From NCBI GenBank assembly GCA_016124855.1, contig WGMX01000028.1:1-64000 (forward strand): a stretch of 64,000 nucleotides of DNA, read 5' to 3'. The notes beneath the pieces were generated by a model. That model ran no database searches, was not told the DNA's origin, and saw only the letters and a list, made by a program, of their open reading frames with translations. This document shows positions 46,180-55,033 of this stretch, one piece after another. Each line of letters begins with the position of its first letter. Position 1 is the stretch's first letter. The translations under genes and the position numbers were made by a program. This DNA is from Anaerolineaceae bacterium. GTDB lineage: Bacteria > Chloroflexota > Anaerolineae > Aggregatilineales > Phototrophicaceae.

Positions 46180-46248
46180 GCGATTTCTTCATTAACAATC
46201 ACTGATGCAAATCACAATTAAAAATAAGTATAAAAACTTTCTCAAAAT

Positions 46249-46274
46249 GAGGGCAGCTGCTGCCAGCCACCCTC
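46249..46274 (-). terminator. hairpin between livK and livH, possible attenuator
   Basis: On the minus strand the sequence has GAGGG and CCCTC ends and an inner GGCAG-CAG-CTGCC stem, followed by ATTTTGAG. It is 15 bases after the livK stop. Partial terminators after a binding-protein gene are common in ABC operons. Confidence 0.4.
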
Positions 46275-46288
46275 TAGTTTACCCTATT

Positions 46289-47527
46289 TTAGCCGGAAGC
46301 AGTTGGTTCCGGGGTCATTTCAGTAGACATTCCAGCAGACAGCGGTGTAAACTTGCCGCCCACAACGATTTGCGCAATTGGCTCGTGAACTGGATCTCTA
46401 TTTTCATCGAAGCTAAACACACCAAGTGGGCTGTTGAAATCTTTGATGGACGCCAAAGAATCCCGGACGGATTTACGGTCAACAGAATTTGCACAACGGA
46501 TCGCAGTTGCCATCAACCAAGCGCCGGTGTAGGCCTGTGCCGCAAATTGATCTGGCGAGCTATCATATTTAGCTTCGTAATTCTTGACAAAGGCAACACT
46601 ACTTTCAGATGGGTTCGGATTGCCATAGTTCCATGCGCCACCAACAATTAAACCCTCAGCATCTTTATCAGCGCTCTTCAAAACAGCCGGAGAGTTGAAT
46701 CCGTTTCCACCGATAATCGGACCGGTGTAACCTAGAGCACGAGTCTGGATGATGATTTGTGTAGCCTCGGCAGCCAACGCGGACACCACAATGGCATCTG
46801 GTTGGGTATCAATGGCTTTGGTCAACTGAGCATTGAAGTCCACATCACCTTTAGCAAAGGTTTCTTCGTCGGCAATTTCGACCCCGTTATCAGTTAAGGA
46901 TTGCTTGAAAATATCATAACCACTCTGTGTAAAAGCGTCGTCATTCCCATAGAGAATGGCAACCTTCTTGAGGCCAAGGGAGGCAACTGCCTGTTTGATG
47001 GTGCCGGGAATGACGGCTGATTCAGGCAAACTATCGCGGAAGACATAATCACCCATGCCCTGCGCGGTGGTGAGGCCATTAGCGGTGTTGCTTACACCCA
47101 TGACCACGGTTCCCGACTCTTGGGCAATGGGATCAGCGGCTAAGGCTTCTGAAGATAGCGTGGGCCCGATAACGGCAACAACTTTATCTTCGTCAATGAG
47201 TTTGGTCATAGCGGCTACTGCTTGATCTTTATCGCCTGCAGAATCTTCGACTGGAATGGCGAAGGTAGTGTTTTCGCCCAAGTAATGTGAAGTGTTAATT
47301 TCTTCGACTGCTAAGTCCGTCGCATTTTTCTGGGCCGTACCATAAACCGCTACGGCTTTGGTGAGACCAAAAATTGCTCCTACGGTTACAGTTTCAGGCA
47401 GACCGGTAGGTGCTGCACATTGATCCCATGCACCAACCAGTGGTTGGTTATCTTGTGCTAACGAAACTCCGATAGGAACAAGAAAAATACCAACAAGAAA
47501 TAGACAAAGAATTCGATAGACTCGCAT
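46289..47527 (-). CDS. livK: branched-chain amino acid ABC transporter substrate-binding protein
   Basis: 412 residues from the ATG at 47527, chosen because AAGGAG precedes it and a signal peptide then starts at once (MRVYRILCLFLVGIFLVPIGVSLAQD). The mature part is a type I periplasmic binding protein: TVTVGAIFGLTKAVAVYG, NATDLAVEEIN, VVAVIGPTLSSEALA and VAILYGNDDAFTQSG are LivK-like. The first domain ligand block ends at the VIGPTLSSEA serine. The last 15 residues are Thr/Pro-rich. It is the first gene of the liv operon; the actual ligand could be another amino acid or an amide. Confidence 0.94.
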   Translation of the reverse strand: MRVYRILCLFLVGIFLVPIGVSLAQDNQPLVGAWDQCAAPTGLPETVTVGAIFGLTKAVAVYGTAQKNATDLAVEEINTSHYLGENTTFAIPVEDSAGDKDQAVAAMTKLIDEDKVVAVIGPTLSSEALAADPIAQESGTVVMGVSNTANGLTTAQGMGDYVFRDSLPESAVIPGTIKQAVASLGLKKVAILYGNDDAFTQSGYDIFKQSLTDNGVEIADEETFAKGDVDFNAQLTKAIDTQPDAIVVSALAAEATQIIIQTRALGYTGPIIGGNGFNSPAVLKSADKDAEGLIVGGAWNYGNPNPSESSVAFVKNYEAKYDSSPDQFAAQAYTGAWLMATAIRCANSVDRKSVRDSLASIKDFNSPLGVFSFDENRDPVHEPIAQIVVGGKFTPLSAGMSTEMTPEPTASG

Positions 47528-47754
47528 TTCAAGTCTCCTTACTAAATAATTAAAAGAACCCGTTGTCATTCTATACCACAAGCAAAATCGGGAAAAGCAC
47601 CGAAAGTCCCAAACTAATTAAGTTGTTACTTGCCGTCCATGTATATCACGTGAGAATCCGGTTTGTGTGCGGTGTAAACGGGGTGTCTTCGGCTCAAAAA
47701 GTCATATAATAATGGGCATATTTGTCGACTGGATTAGTTATTTCTGGAGTCAAT

Positions 47755-49173
47755 GTGACTAAACACTACGACCTAATTGTGATCGGTTCCGGACCCGGCG
47801 GAGAAAAAGGCGCTGCACAGGCGGCCTATTTCGGTAAAAAAGTAGCCATTGTCGAGCGTGCGCCTTACCTCGGCGGGGCCGGCATCAACACCGGAACAGT
47901 TCCGTCCAAAACGCTGCGTGAAACAGCTTTATACTATTCAGGGCTGCTGCAACGCGGTCTATACGGCATCGATTATTCCCTTAAAGATCATATGACGATT
48001 GCGGATTTTATGCACCGCGAGAAAGCCGTCGTCAACCGTGAACATGAGATTATCCAGCACAATCTCGACCGACACAACATTGAAGTTTATTGGGGGGAAG
48101 GCTCGCTAAAAGACTCACATACTGTAAATGTCCATAGCACCGATGGTACAGATACAGAACTCCAAGCTGATATTATTCTAATTGCAACCGGTTCATCGCC
48201 TTATCAACCGCCAGATGTCCCTTTTGACGGGACTCTCGTCTTCGACTCAGACACTATTCTACGCATGAAATTTATCCCTAAAACGTTAGTTGTCGTAGGT
48301 GGCGGGGTGATAGGCTGCGAATATGCTTCGGTTTTTGCGGCACTAGGCGTACACGTGACACTGATCGAAGGTCGCGAAAAGATATTACCATTTGTGGACC
48401 AAGAAATTGTTGAGCGTCTGCTTAGGCAACTCAAAAAAATGAACGTCAAAATCTTGCTACAAGAGAAGGTCGACAAAACAGTAATACAGGGCAAGCAGGT
48501 ACATTTGTCGTTACAATCTGGTGAGGAGCTAGTGGTTGACTGCGCGTTATACGCGTCCGGAAGGCAAGGAAATGTCTCTGGCCTTGGATTAGAAGCATTA
48601 GGAATCGAGATTGGCAAACGCGGCCTCATCACCGTGAATGAAAAATTTCAGACTTCATTACTAAACATCTACGCCGCGGGTGATGTGATTGGCTTTCCGG
48701 CGTTGGCGTCAACCTCAATGGAACAGGGACGGGTTGCTATGGCACATGCGTTTAATCTTGCATACAAACAAAGAATGTCTCCCGTGCTGCCTCTAGCGGT
48801 CTACACCGTACCTGAAATGGCGATGGTCGGGCTGACAGAAGAAGCTTGCCAAGAGCAAAAGACCCCTTACTTGGTTGGGCGCACATACAGCGAAAACAAC
48901 GCGCGTGGACAGATTATTGGCGACAACGGCATGTTGAAGCTAATATTTTCACCCAATGACAAAAAACTTCTAGGTGTTCATTTAATCGGCGAGTTAGCTT
49001 CTGAATTAGTGCATATTGGATCTGAGGTAATAAGGGAAAACGGTACAATAGATGTATTCATCGAATCGGTTTACAACTATCCTACTCTGTCCGAGATGTA
49101 TAAATATGCTGCCTATGATGGTTTAGGCAACTTGGATAAGTGGCTTGAAAAATCGCAGCACACTTCTAAATAG
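47755..49173 (+). CDS. sthA: soluble (Si-specific) NAD(P)+ transhydrogenase
   Basis: 472 residues from a GTG at 47755 with GGAG five bases before it; the upstream in-frame TTG has no such site. The FAD motif is IVIGSGPGGEKGA and the NAD motif is VVVGGGVIGCEYAS. At the place of the redox cysteine pair of lipoamide dehydrogenases it has GINTGTVPSKTLRE, without cysteine, which marks SthA. It moves hydride between NADPH and NAD+ in the cytosol, balancing the two pools. The TATAAT at 47705-47710 may be its -10 element. It is divergent from livK. Confidence 0.9.
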   Translation: MTKHYDLIVIGSGPGGEKGAAQAAYFGKKVAIVERAPYLGGAGINTGTVPSKTLRETALYYSGLLQRGLYGIDYSLKDHMTIADFMHREKAVVNREHEIIQHNLDRHNIEVYWGEGSLKDSHTVNVHSTDGTDTELQADIILIATGSSPYQPPDVPFDGTLVFDSDTILRMKFIPKTLVVVGGGVIGCEYASVFAALGVHVTLIEGREKILPFVDQEIVERLLRQLKKMNVKILLQEKVDKTVIQGKQVHLSLQSGEELVVDCALYASGRQGNVSGLGLEALGIEIGKRGLITVNEKFQTSLLNIYAAGDVIGFPALASTSMEQGRVAMAHAFNLAYKQRMSPVLPLAVYTVPEMAMVGLTEEACQEQKTPYLVGRTYSENNARGQIIGDNGMLKLIFSPNDKKLLGVHLIGELASELVHIGSEVIRENGTIDVFIESVYNYPTLSEMYKYAAYDGLGNLDKWLEKSQHTSK

Positions 49174-49504
49174 CGCGACTGTGTGATAAATGCTGACTGC
49201 GACAGATACTTTTCCCCAAAACACAATTCGGCTTCGATTCGACATTTAGGCAGCGCATTATTCAAAAGGCAGTTTTTGACTACGCCACTGGTCAACGACG
49301 CGTCCTGAACTAATCTCTATGACTTGACTGCCTTTATTATTGTTTATCAATGTGTATAAGCGGTTTTCATTGACCCAATGACTCCACTTAAGCTGTATTA
49401 TGAGGAAAGTTAACCGCCTTATTGATGAAGTGAAGGCGCAGTTCAAGAGATTTTTTTCCATGTGCGTTAATGAGGTTGATCGTTGCCTTATTCATGGTCG
49501 CCAA

Positions 49505-49522
49505 ATGTGAAATTGCTCACTT
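49505..49522 (+). promoter_or_regulatory. CRP/FNR-like binding site upstream of the iron transporter
   Basis: The sequence TGTGAaattgcTCACTT (starting 49506) matches the TGTGA-N6-TCACA pattern of CRP-type sites in nine of ten positions. It is 110 bases before the first permease gene. The cognate regulator is not in the window. Confidence 0.4.
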
Positions 49523-49555
49523 AATCGTCTGTGTGGACTTTAGGCAACATCATTG

Positions 49556-49578
49556 ATTATGCTTATGTGACGCATAAT
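49556..49578 (+). promoter_or_regulatory. inverted repeat ATTATGC-N9-GCATAAT before the iron transporter
   Basis: Perfect seven-base arms spaced by nine bases, 53 bases before the permease start. A dyad of this length suits a dimeric regulator such as an iron repressor, but it does not match the standard Fur or DtxR boxes by eye. Confidence 0.35.
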
Positions 49579-49631
49579 GGATATCAAAATGTCGGTTATT
49601 CATAACAAATACAAGACGGACTGTTTAATTA

Positions 49632-50672
49632 ATGACTTCTAGAAGTGGATCAGTTAGCTCTTCAAATCGCTTCCTCGGCAGTCGTTCTCTTCTGCACCCG
49701 AGGCTGGTTATCTGCTGCATAATATTGTTCATTTGCCTAATATGGAGTATCACACTTGGTTCGGCAAACATCAACACACATGTCGTATACCAAGCATTGT
49801 TCAATTACGATACCAACAATTTTGATCATCTGATTATCCAAACAGTTCGCTTACCACGCGTACTTTCCGGTGTCATTGTAGGAGCGTCATTGGCAGTGGC
49901 GGGCGCACTTATGCAGGGCTTGACCCGTAATCCATTAGCTGACGCCGGAATTTTGGGTATTCAAAGTGGCGCGGCCTTTGCAGTAGTTGTCGCAATTGTT
50001 TTGTTTAAAGTCGCTTCGCTTTCGCTTTACGCTGTTTTCGCGTTTACCGGCGCGGGAGTAGCAGCGGCAGCAGTTTATTTGTTGGGTTCAATGGGGCGCG
50101 GGGGCGCCACACCCTTAAAATTAACCTTAGCAGGTGTGATTTTAACTGCGTTTATCTCGTCTTTTACCACTGCAATCCTTATTCGTGACCAAGAAGCACT
50201 GGACAAGATTCGTTTCTGGACAGCCGGTTCTTTAGCTGGACGCGAAATGCAACTACTTTTACAAACGTCACCTTATATGATGGTTGGGCTGATTAGTGCT
50301 TTCACAATCAGCCGACAGATAACGACCATTAGTCTGGGTGAAGATGTTGCAAAAGGATTGGGCCAAAATACTATTTGGGTCAAAGTCATTGCCGCTATCA
50401 GCACGGTACTTCTCGCCGGTGGCGCAGTTGCTTTGGCCGGGCCAATCGGTTTTGTCGGGCTAGTTGTGCCGCACATCGTGCGTTTTTTGGTCGGAACGGA
50501 TTATCGCTGGATTGTTCCTTATTCAGCCGTTATGGGTGCGATTCTGGTTACGATTGCGGATGTGGGCGCGCGAGTAGTTATTCGTCCACAAGAGCTGCCA
50601 ACGGGTGTGGTAATGGCAATCATTGGTGCGCCTTTCTTCATCTGGTTAGCACGATGGAAAGTCAAGCGATAA
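49632..50672 (+). CDS. FecCD-family iron-siderophore ABC permease
   Basis: 346 residues with about nine to ten hydrophobic segments. The FecCD signature is complete: RLPRVLSGVIVGASLAVAGA, MQGLTRNPLADAGILGIQSGA, and near the end GPIGFVGLVVPHIVRFLVG and PQELPTGVVMAIIGAPFFIWL. It forms half of a BtuC-like channel for ferric siderophore or haem or cobalamin. Its stop overlaps the start of the second permease (TAATG at 50670-50674). Two possible regulator sites lie upstream. No binding-protein gene precedes it. Confidence 0.94.
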   Translation: MTSRSGSVSSSNRFLGSRSLLHPRLVICCIILFICLIWSITLGSANINTHVVYQALFNYDTNNFDHLIIQTVRLPRVLSGVIVGASLAVAGALMQGLTRNPLADAGILGIQSGAAFAVVVAIVLFKVASLSLYAVFAFTGAGVAAAAVYLLGSMGRGGATPLKLTLAGVILTAFISSFTTAILIRDQEALDKIRFWTAGSLAGREMQLLLQTSPYMMVGLISAFTISRQITTISLGEDVAKGLGQNTIWVKVIAAISTVLLAGGAVALAGPIGFVGLVVPHIVRFLVGTDYRWIVPYSAVMGAILVTIADVGARVVIRPQELPTGVVMAIIGAPFFIWLARWKVKR

Positions 50673-51748
50673 TGACCACTCATAGATCCTCACAATCGCC
50701 CTGGATTACGATCCGACAGCGGCACTTGAGATTTTCGTATAAGTTTGACAAGCGTGTGCCACTCATTGCGGTGATTATCGCAGTATTTACCCTCGTAGTA
50801 CTGGTCATCAGTATCAACTATGGACAGTACAATATGACGATAGGAGATGTCATTCAGACGCTGTTGGGACTTAACAAAGATAATCCAGATTATCGAAATT
50901 TCAGTCTTGTTGTGTATACTTTCCGTTTGCCACGAATCGTACTCTCCTTCTTGGTTGGCATGGCGCTTGCGACTTCCGGAACGATTATGCAGGGTATCAC
51001 CCGTAATCCAATGGCAGATCCGTTTCTTTTGGGCGTAAGCAGCGGTGCAGGATTAGCGGCGGTCGCATTAATTGTCTTGCTAAAAAATGTGTCAACTTTT
51101 ACATTGCCATGGGCAGCTTTTGGAGGCGCATTACTGACCGCAGCAGCAATTTATTTGTTTGCTTGGAAGCACGGCACAAGCAATCCAATTCGTTTAATTC
51201 TGATTGGCATCGCGATAGAGGCATTAATCGCTGCGATCATGACTACGATACTATTGTTCGGACAAATTCAAGATGTACAAATGGCATATGTGTGGCTTTC
51301 AGGCAGTGTTTACGGACGCAACTGGGAACATGTGTTTGTGTTAGGCGGATGGATGCTCGTGTGCTTTCCGGCAGCGATTCTGCTAGCACGACATCTCAAC
51401 ACCCTGAACCTCGGTGATGACACCGCTAAGAGTCTGGGGCTACGGGTAGAAAGACAGCGTGCCCTATTACTCATCATCAGTGTTGCGCTAGCAGCGGCAG
51501 CAGTTGCCGTTTCAGGGACAATCGGCTTCATCGGCTTGGTTGCCCCTCACGTAACACGGCGACTAGTCGGGCCATCGCACGAAGGGTTAATTCCTATATC
51601 CGCTTTGTTCGGAGGAGCACTATTAGTAGTGGCGGATTTAGTTGGACGGTGGGTGATTGCCCCCGGCGAACTGCCAATTGGAATCGTGACGGCGATAATT
51701 GGCGCGCCTTACTTCGTCTATCTGTTATATCGAAACCGGAACCCCTAA
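50672..51748 (+). CDS. second FecCD-family iron-siderophore ABC permease
   Basis: 358 residues from the ATG at 50672. A longer open frame extends upstream inside the first permease, but the overlap TAATG gives the natural start. The FecCD motifs repeat those of the first permease: [60 protein letters not shown] and [22 protein letters not shown]. The two make a heterodimeric channel. The ATPase gene starts two bases after its stop codon. Confidence 0.94.
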   Translation: MTTHRSSQSPWITIRQRHLRFSYKFDKRVPLIAVIIAVFTLVVLVISINYGQYNMTIGDVIQTLLGLNKDNPDYRNFSLVVYTFRLPRIVLSFLVGMALATSGTIMQGITRNPMADPFLLGVSSGAGLAAVALIVLLKNVSTFTLPWAAFGGALLTAAAIYLFAWKHGTSNPIRLILIGIAIEALIAAIMTTILLFGQIQDVQMAYVWLSGSVYGRNWEHVFVLGGWMLVCFPAAILLARHLNTLNLGDDTAKSLGLRVERQRALLLIISVALAAAAVAVSGTIGFIGLVAPHVTRRLVGPSHEGLIPISALFGGALLVVADLVGRWVIAPGELPIGIVTAIIGAPYFVYLLYRNRNP

Positions 51749-51750
51749 TA

Positions 51751-52614
51751 ATGAGTGAACTCGAAGCAATTAATCTGTCGCTGTCATATGACAATATAAG
51801 TATCATAAATAACCTTAGTATGAGCATTCCACATGGGAAAATTACCGCTCTAGTAGGCCCGAACGGATGTGGTAAATCTACATTGTTACGTGGAGTCTCG
51901 CGGTTACTAAAACCTCGTGAGGGAAGTGTTGTGCTCAACGGGCAGGATATTTGGAAACTCCCAACTAAAGAACTGGCCAAACAACTCGGAATTCTTCCTC
52001 AAGGGCCGACGGCACCGGAAGGTTTGACTGTACATGAGCTTGTAGCACAAGGGCGGTATCCGCATCAAAGTTGGCTCCAGCAATGGTCACCAGAGGATGA
52101 ACGGGTGACCAACGATGCAATGCAAATCACTAATATCACGGCATTTGCAGATCGTCCAGTTGACACTTTATCTGGTGGACAACGCCAGCGCGCCTGGATT
52201 GCAATGACTTTGGCGCAAGACAGTGACTTGATTTTGTTGGATGAGCCAACGACTTTCCTTGATATGGCATATCAGATTGAAGTGTTGGAACTGCTCCACA
52301 GCCTCAATTTTAAACGTGGCAAAACAATTGTCATGGTGCTGCATGACCTTAACCATGCCTGCCGTTATGCTGACCGATTAGTGGCGGTGTGTGATGGGAG
52401 AATTTTTGCCGAGGGTAACCCTGAACAGATCGTGACCGAAGCAATGGTACGAGATGTGTTTAAAATCGAGTGCCGCGTTATTGAGGATCCGGTAACAGGA
52501 ACGCCTTTGGTTGTTCCAGAAAGTCCTCGCCACAAACGAAAACTTGATGACCCAACACCCGTTCCAAACTTACAAACACCGTTGCTCGAACAAGAAATTG
52601 CGTATAGGTGCTAA
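51751..52614 (+). CDS. FecE-type ABC ATPase for siderophore uptake
   Basis: 287 residues from the ATG at 51751. Walker A is [13 protein letters not shown], the signature is [18 protein letters not shown], and Walker B is [13 protein letters not shown], which are the FecE/FepC forms. The last 40 residues form a polar tail that is not part of the ABC core. It follows the second permease by two bases and completes the fecCDE set. Which ligand is taken up remains open. Confidence 0.94.
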   Translation: MSELEAINLSLSYDNISIINNLSMSIPHGKITALVGPNGCGKSTLLRGVSRLLKPREGSVVLNGQDIWKLPTKELAKQLGILPQGPTAPEGLTVHELVAQGRYPHQSWLQQWSPEDERVTNDAMQITNITAFADRPVDTLSGGQRQRAWIAMTLAQDSDLILLDEPTTFLDMAYQIEVLELLHSLNFKRGKTIVMVLHDLNHACRYADRLVAVCDGRIFAEGNPEQIVTEAMVRDVFKIECRVIEDPVTGTPLVVPESPRHKRKLDDPTPVPNLQTPLLEQEIAYRC

Positions 52615-52698
52615 GCCTATCCGCCGGTGCAAAATGGTCAAGGTGTCCTCAAATTGTTGGAAATATGGAACTAACAAGCCTTGTCTTCGGAGCAGAAA

Positions 52699-53577
52699 AT
52701 GTCAAAAGTGTCAAATATCCACATCCGTGATCCTTTTGTTCTACCCATCCTAGACAAGAAAGTCTATTATTTGTACGGCACAACCGGAGCGGAGGCATGG
52801 ACGAATAGTGCATCTGGAATCGATTATTACATTAGTTCAGATTTACAAAACTGGGAAGGTCCATTCCCCGCTTATAGGCCAACAAAAGACTTTTGGGCTG
52901 ACCGCAATTTTTGGGCTCCTGAGGTACACGCTTACGGTGGGCGCTATTATATGTTCGTGAGTTTTAAAGCCGAGGGGGTTTGTAGAGGGACTCAGATCCT
53001 CACATCAGATAATCCGGGCGGACCTTTCGTGCCTATCAGTAAAAGACCGGTGACCCCTTTCGCGTGGGAATGTCTTGATGGGACCTTATATGTCGATACC
53101 AACAATCAGCCATGGATCGTGTTCTGCCACGAGTGGGTACAGGTAGGCGATGGCGAAATCCATGCTTTACAACTCGGTCAAGATCTGAAATCTCCCATAG
53201 GTGAACCTCACCTGCTGTTTCATGCTTCTGAAGCCCTGTGGGCACAAGAACTCAATTCAAAAGGTCGAAAAGGCTATGTAACAGACGGCCCTTGGCTGCA
53301 TCGATTGCTAAGTGGAGAGCTAATTATGCTGTGGTCAAGTATGGGTGAAGGTGGATATACCGTTGGTGCAGCTCGATCAGCATCCAGAGATATTTTAGGC
53401 CCTTGGCAACAGATTCCTACAGCGTTATATGCTGGAGACGGCGGACACTGTATGACTTTTCGGGACTTTGACGGTCAACTGTGGTTGACATTGCATTCCC
53501 CAAATCAGTCCCCGTATGAGCGGCCCAAATTTGTGTTATTGCAGGAATCTGATATGACCCTAGAAATCCCACTTTAG
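52699..53577 (+). CDS. glycoside hydrolase family 43 enzyme
   Basis: 292 residues from the ATG at 52699, with CGGAG seven bases upstream. The five-bladed propeller motifs are visible: Asp11 in IHIRDPFVL (catalytic base), WAPEVHAYGGRYYMF, ECLDGTLYVD (pKa-modulating Asp) and a Glu in FCHEWVQ that fits the general acid. No signal peptide is seen, so it acts in the cytoplasm. GH43 enzymes split arabinose- or xylose-containing oligosaccharides; the subfamily is uncertain. It starts 84 bases after the FecE-type gene in the same direction and may be read from that operon or be the first gene of the sugar locus. Confidence 0.9.
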   Translation: MSKVSNIHIRDPFVLPILDKKVYYLYGTTGAEAWTNSASGIDYYISSDLQNWEGPFPAYRPTKDFWADRNFWAPEVHAYGGRYYMFVSFKAEGVCRGTQILTSDNPGGPFVPISKRPVTPFAWECLDGTLYVDTNNQPWIVFCHEWVQVGDGEIHALQLGQDLKSPIGEPHLLFHASEALWAQELNSKGRKGYVTDGPWLHRLLSGELIMLWSSMGEGGYTVGAARSASRDILGPWQQIPTALYAGDGGHCMTFRDFDGQLWLTLHSPNQSPYERPKFVLLQESDMTLEIPL

Positions 53578-53749
53578 AGGTTTTGTCACGAAATAAACGC
53601 CTTGAATTCGATTTAACTCAAGTTCGCTTACGACAAACGCTCTGGTACTTTAGTACCTATTTATTTGCATCTAAGAAGAAGTCCCTAGAGGGGTCTGTAT
53701 GAAAATGCACGGCCCTATTAATGGCGAAGCCTGCCCATTTTCAAACTGC

Positions 53750-53778
53750 TTGACAAAAACCAAGACTCATTCTACATT
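53750..53778 (+). promoter_or_regulatory. promoter of the LacI-family regulator gene
   Basis: TTGACA (53750-53755) and TACATT (53773-53778) are exactly 17 bases apart. The expected transcript start is near 53785, at the edge of the palindrome at 53788-53803. Confidence 0.7.
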
Positions 53779-53787
53779 TTATTCACA

Positions 53788-53803
53788 CGTGTCAATTGAC
53801 ACG
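53788..53803. promoter_or_regulatory. operator palindrome for the LacI-family regulator
   Basis: CGTGTCAATTGACACG is a perfect 16-base palindrome lying just after the predicted transcript start and 26 bases before the ATG of the LacI gene, a position where bound repressor would block transcription. The likely binder is the LacI protein itself. The centre AATT differs from the usual central CG of LacI sites. Confidence 0.6.
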
Positions 53804-53829
53804 ATAAAGTAAAGAAATATTTAAGTTTT

Positions 53830-54840
53830 ATGAAACGACCTACCCAAAAAGATGTTGCACAGCGAGCCGGTGTCTCTCGTTCTACTGTGTCGTATGTGCT
53901 AAATGATCAAAATGATCTAAAAATCCCAATATCCGACGAGACACGTCAGCGCGTCATGCAAGCGATGCTTGACCTCGGATATGAACCAGATGCGAGAGCA
54001 CAGTCATTGCGCCGGGGCGATACCAATATTGTCGGGGTTATTATTCCTGTTATCCAAAATCCATTTTTCTGGCAAATTTTGTCCGGCATTTCAGAGGGGC
54101 TACAGGAAAGTGGATACAGCCTGCATTTGTCACATCATCCTCTCGATATGCAACAAGAAGCCAATACTATCCGCGAATTAACGCATCAACCTGTGGATGG
54201 TTTTATTCTCCTCGCCGCTGTGCAATATCTACTGCCCAGACTGACCGATTACCTACGGAAATCTGGCCGACCTATTGTTGAAATCACGGGTTCTAAAGCA
54301 GAGTTTGACCATGTCCTCCACTCATATTCCAGCGGTACACACGTCCTGCTAGATCACTTGATCAAATTAGGACATCGTCGCATCGGATTCGTGTACGGCA
54401 TAACAAAGGATGTGCAAGGATTTGATCGTCTTCTTATTTATCGTGAGATATTAGCGGAAATGGGATTAGAGCCCTACGAAACACATTGCAGCGAAAGCCT
54501 AGAAGGGGCTTATCAAGCGGCTTATGCCCTGCTCCAACGCGAAGACCGTCCTACAGCACTATTGGTGATTAATGATATGTTGGCAATTGCTGTAATGCGT
54601 GCCGCAAATGACCTCGGACTGAACATTCCCGGTGATTTATCGGTCGCTGGTTTTGACGACATTCCATTTGCGAACTACACCATACCACGTCTTACTACAG
54701 TTTCGGGAAAGTCTGAAGAAAGCGGGCGTGATGCAGTGCGGTTACTCCTGAGGCGTTTTGAGGAACCAGACCGGCATCAACAGGTTGTAACGACAAAAGT
54801 ACAGCTCATTGTACGCGAGTCAACCGGGCCAATTAGCTAG
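53830..54840 (+). CDS. LacI-family transcriptional regulator
   Basis: 336 residues. The helix-turn-helix is at residues 4-23 (TQKDVAQRAGVSRSTVSYVLN), with the hinge helix around 55. The sugar-binding PBP-like domain follows (VGVIIPVIQNPFFWQIL, SGRPIVEITG, SVAGFDDIPFANYTIPRLTT). It should repress the downstream sugar importer until its ligand sugar binds. The palindrome 26 bases before its start is a likely autoregulatory operator. The MalF-type permease gene follows in the same direction after about 190 bases. Confidence 0.95.
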   Translation: MKRPTQKDVAQRAGVSRSTVSYVLNDQNDLKIPISDETRQRVMQAMLDLGYEPDARAQSLRRGDTNIVGVIIPVIQNPFFWQILSGISEGLQESGYSLHLSHHPLDMQQEANTIRELTHQPVDGFILLAAVQYLLPRLTDYLRKSGRPIVEITGSKAEFDHVLHSYSSGTHVLLDHLIKLGHRRIGFVYGITKDVQGFDRLLIYREILAEMGLEPYETHCSESLEGAYQAAYALLQREDRPTALLVINDMLAIAVMRAANDLGLNIPGDLSVAGFDDIPFANYTIPRLTTVSGKSEESGRDAVRLLLRRFEEPDRHQQVVTTKVQLIVRESTGPIS

Positions 54841-54917
54841 TCAACAAAACGCCGCGACAACAGTATTTTGTACCAGCACAAAATTAGAGAACTAGATTTA
54901 GATTTTTTGGAGATGTC

Positions 54918-54989
54918 ATGAACAATAAACTTTCACAACGAAGTTTCCTTTGCGAATTAGTTGTCCGTTACAAATTCTGGCGTCACTAA
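54918..54989 (+). CDS. possible 23-codon leader ORF before the sugar permease
   Basis: A 23-codon frame (starting MNNKLSQRSFLCELVV) has a ribosome binding site GGAG six bases before its ATG and ends 44 bases before the permease start. The peptide is basic and matches nothing I know. It may be a leader peptide, a decayed gene start, or chance. It overlaps no other real gene. Confidence 0.25.
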   Translation: MNNKLSQRSFLCELVVRYKFWRH

Positions 54990-55033
54990 CGGTTTGCGCA
55001 CACCAACTATCCGCAAGTAAAGGAAGCTACTTC

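Larger units (their letters stand above)
49174..49631. other. 0.46 kb intergenic region with regulatory-looking dyads
   Basis: No firm gene. On the minus strand, 49400-49258 encodes a short run with protein-like character (YTLINNNKGSQVIEISSG) that could be a gene remnant. Toward the fecC-type gene, 49505-49522 matches a CRP/FNR-class site and 49556-49578 holds ATTATGC-N9-GCATAAT. The region separates sthA from the iron transporter. Confidence 0.5.

Noticed and set aside
50375..50671. N-terminal extension of the second FecCD permease
   Set aside because: This stretch is read in another frame by the first permease, and the extension is Cys/Arg/Ser-rich. The TAATG overlap at 50670-50674 gives the natural start.
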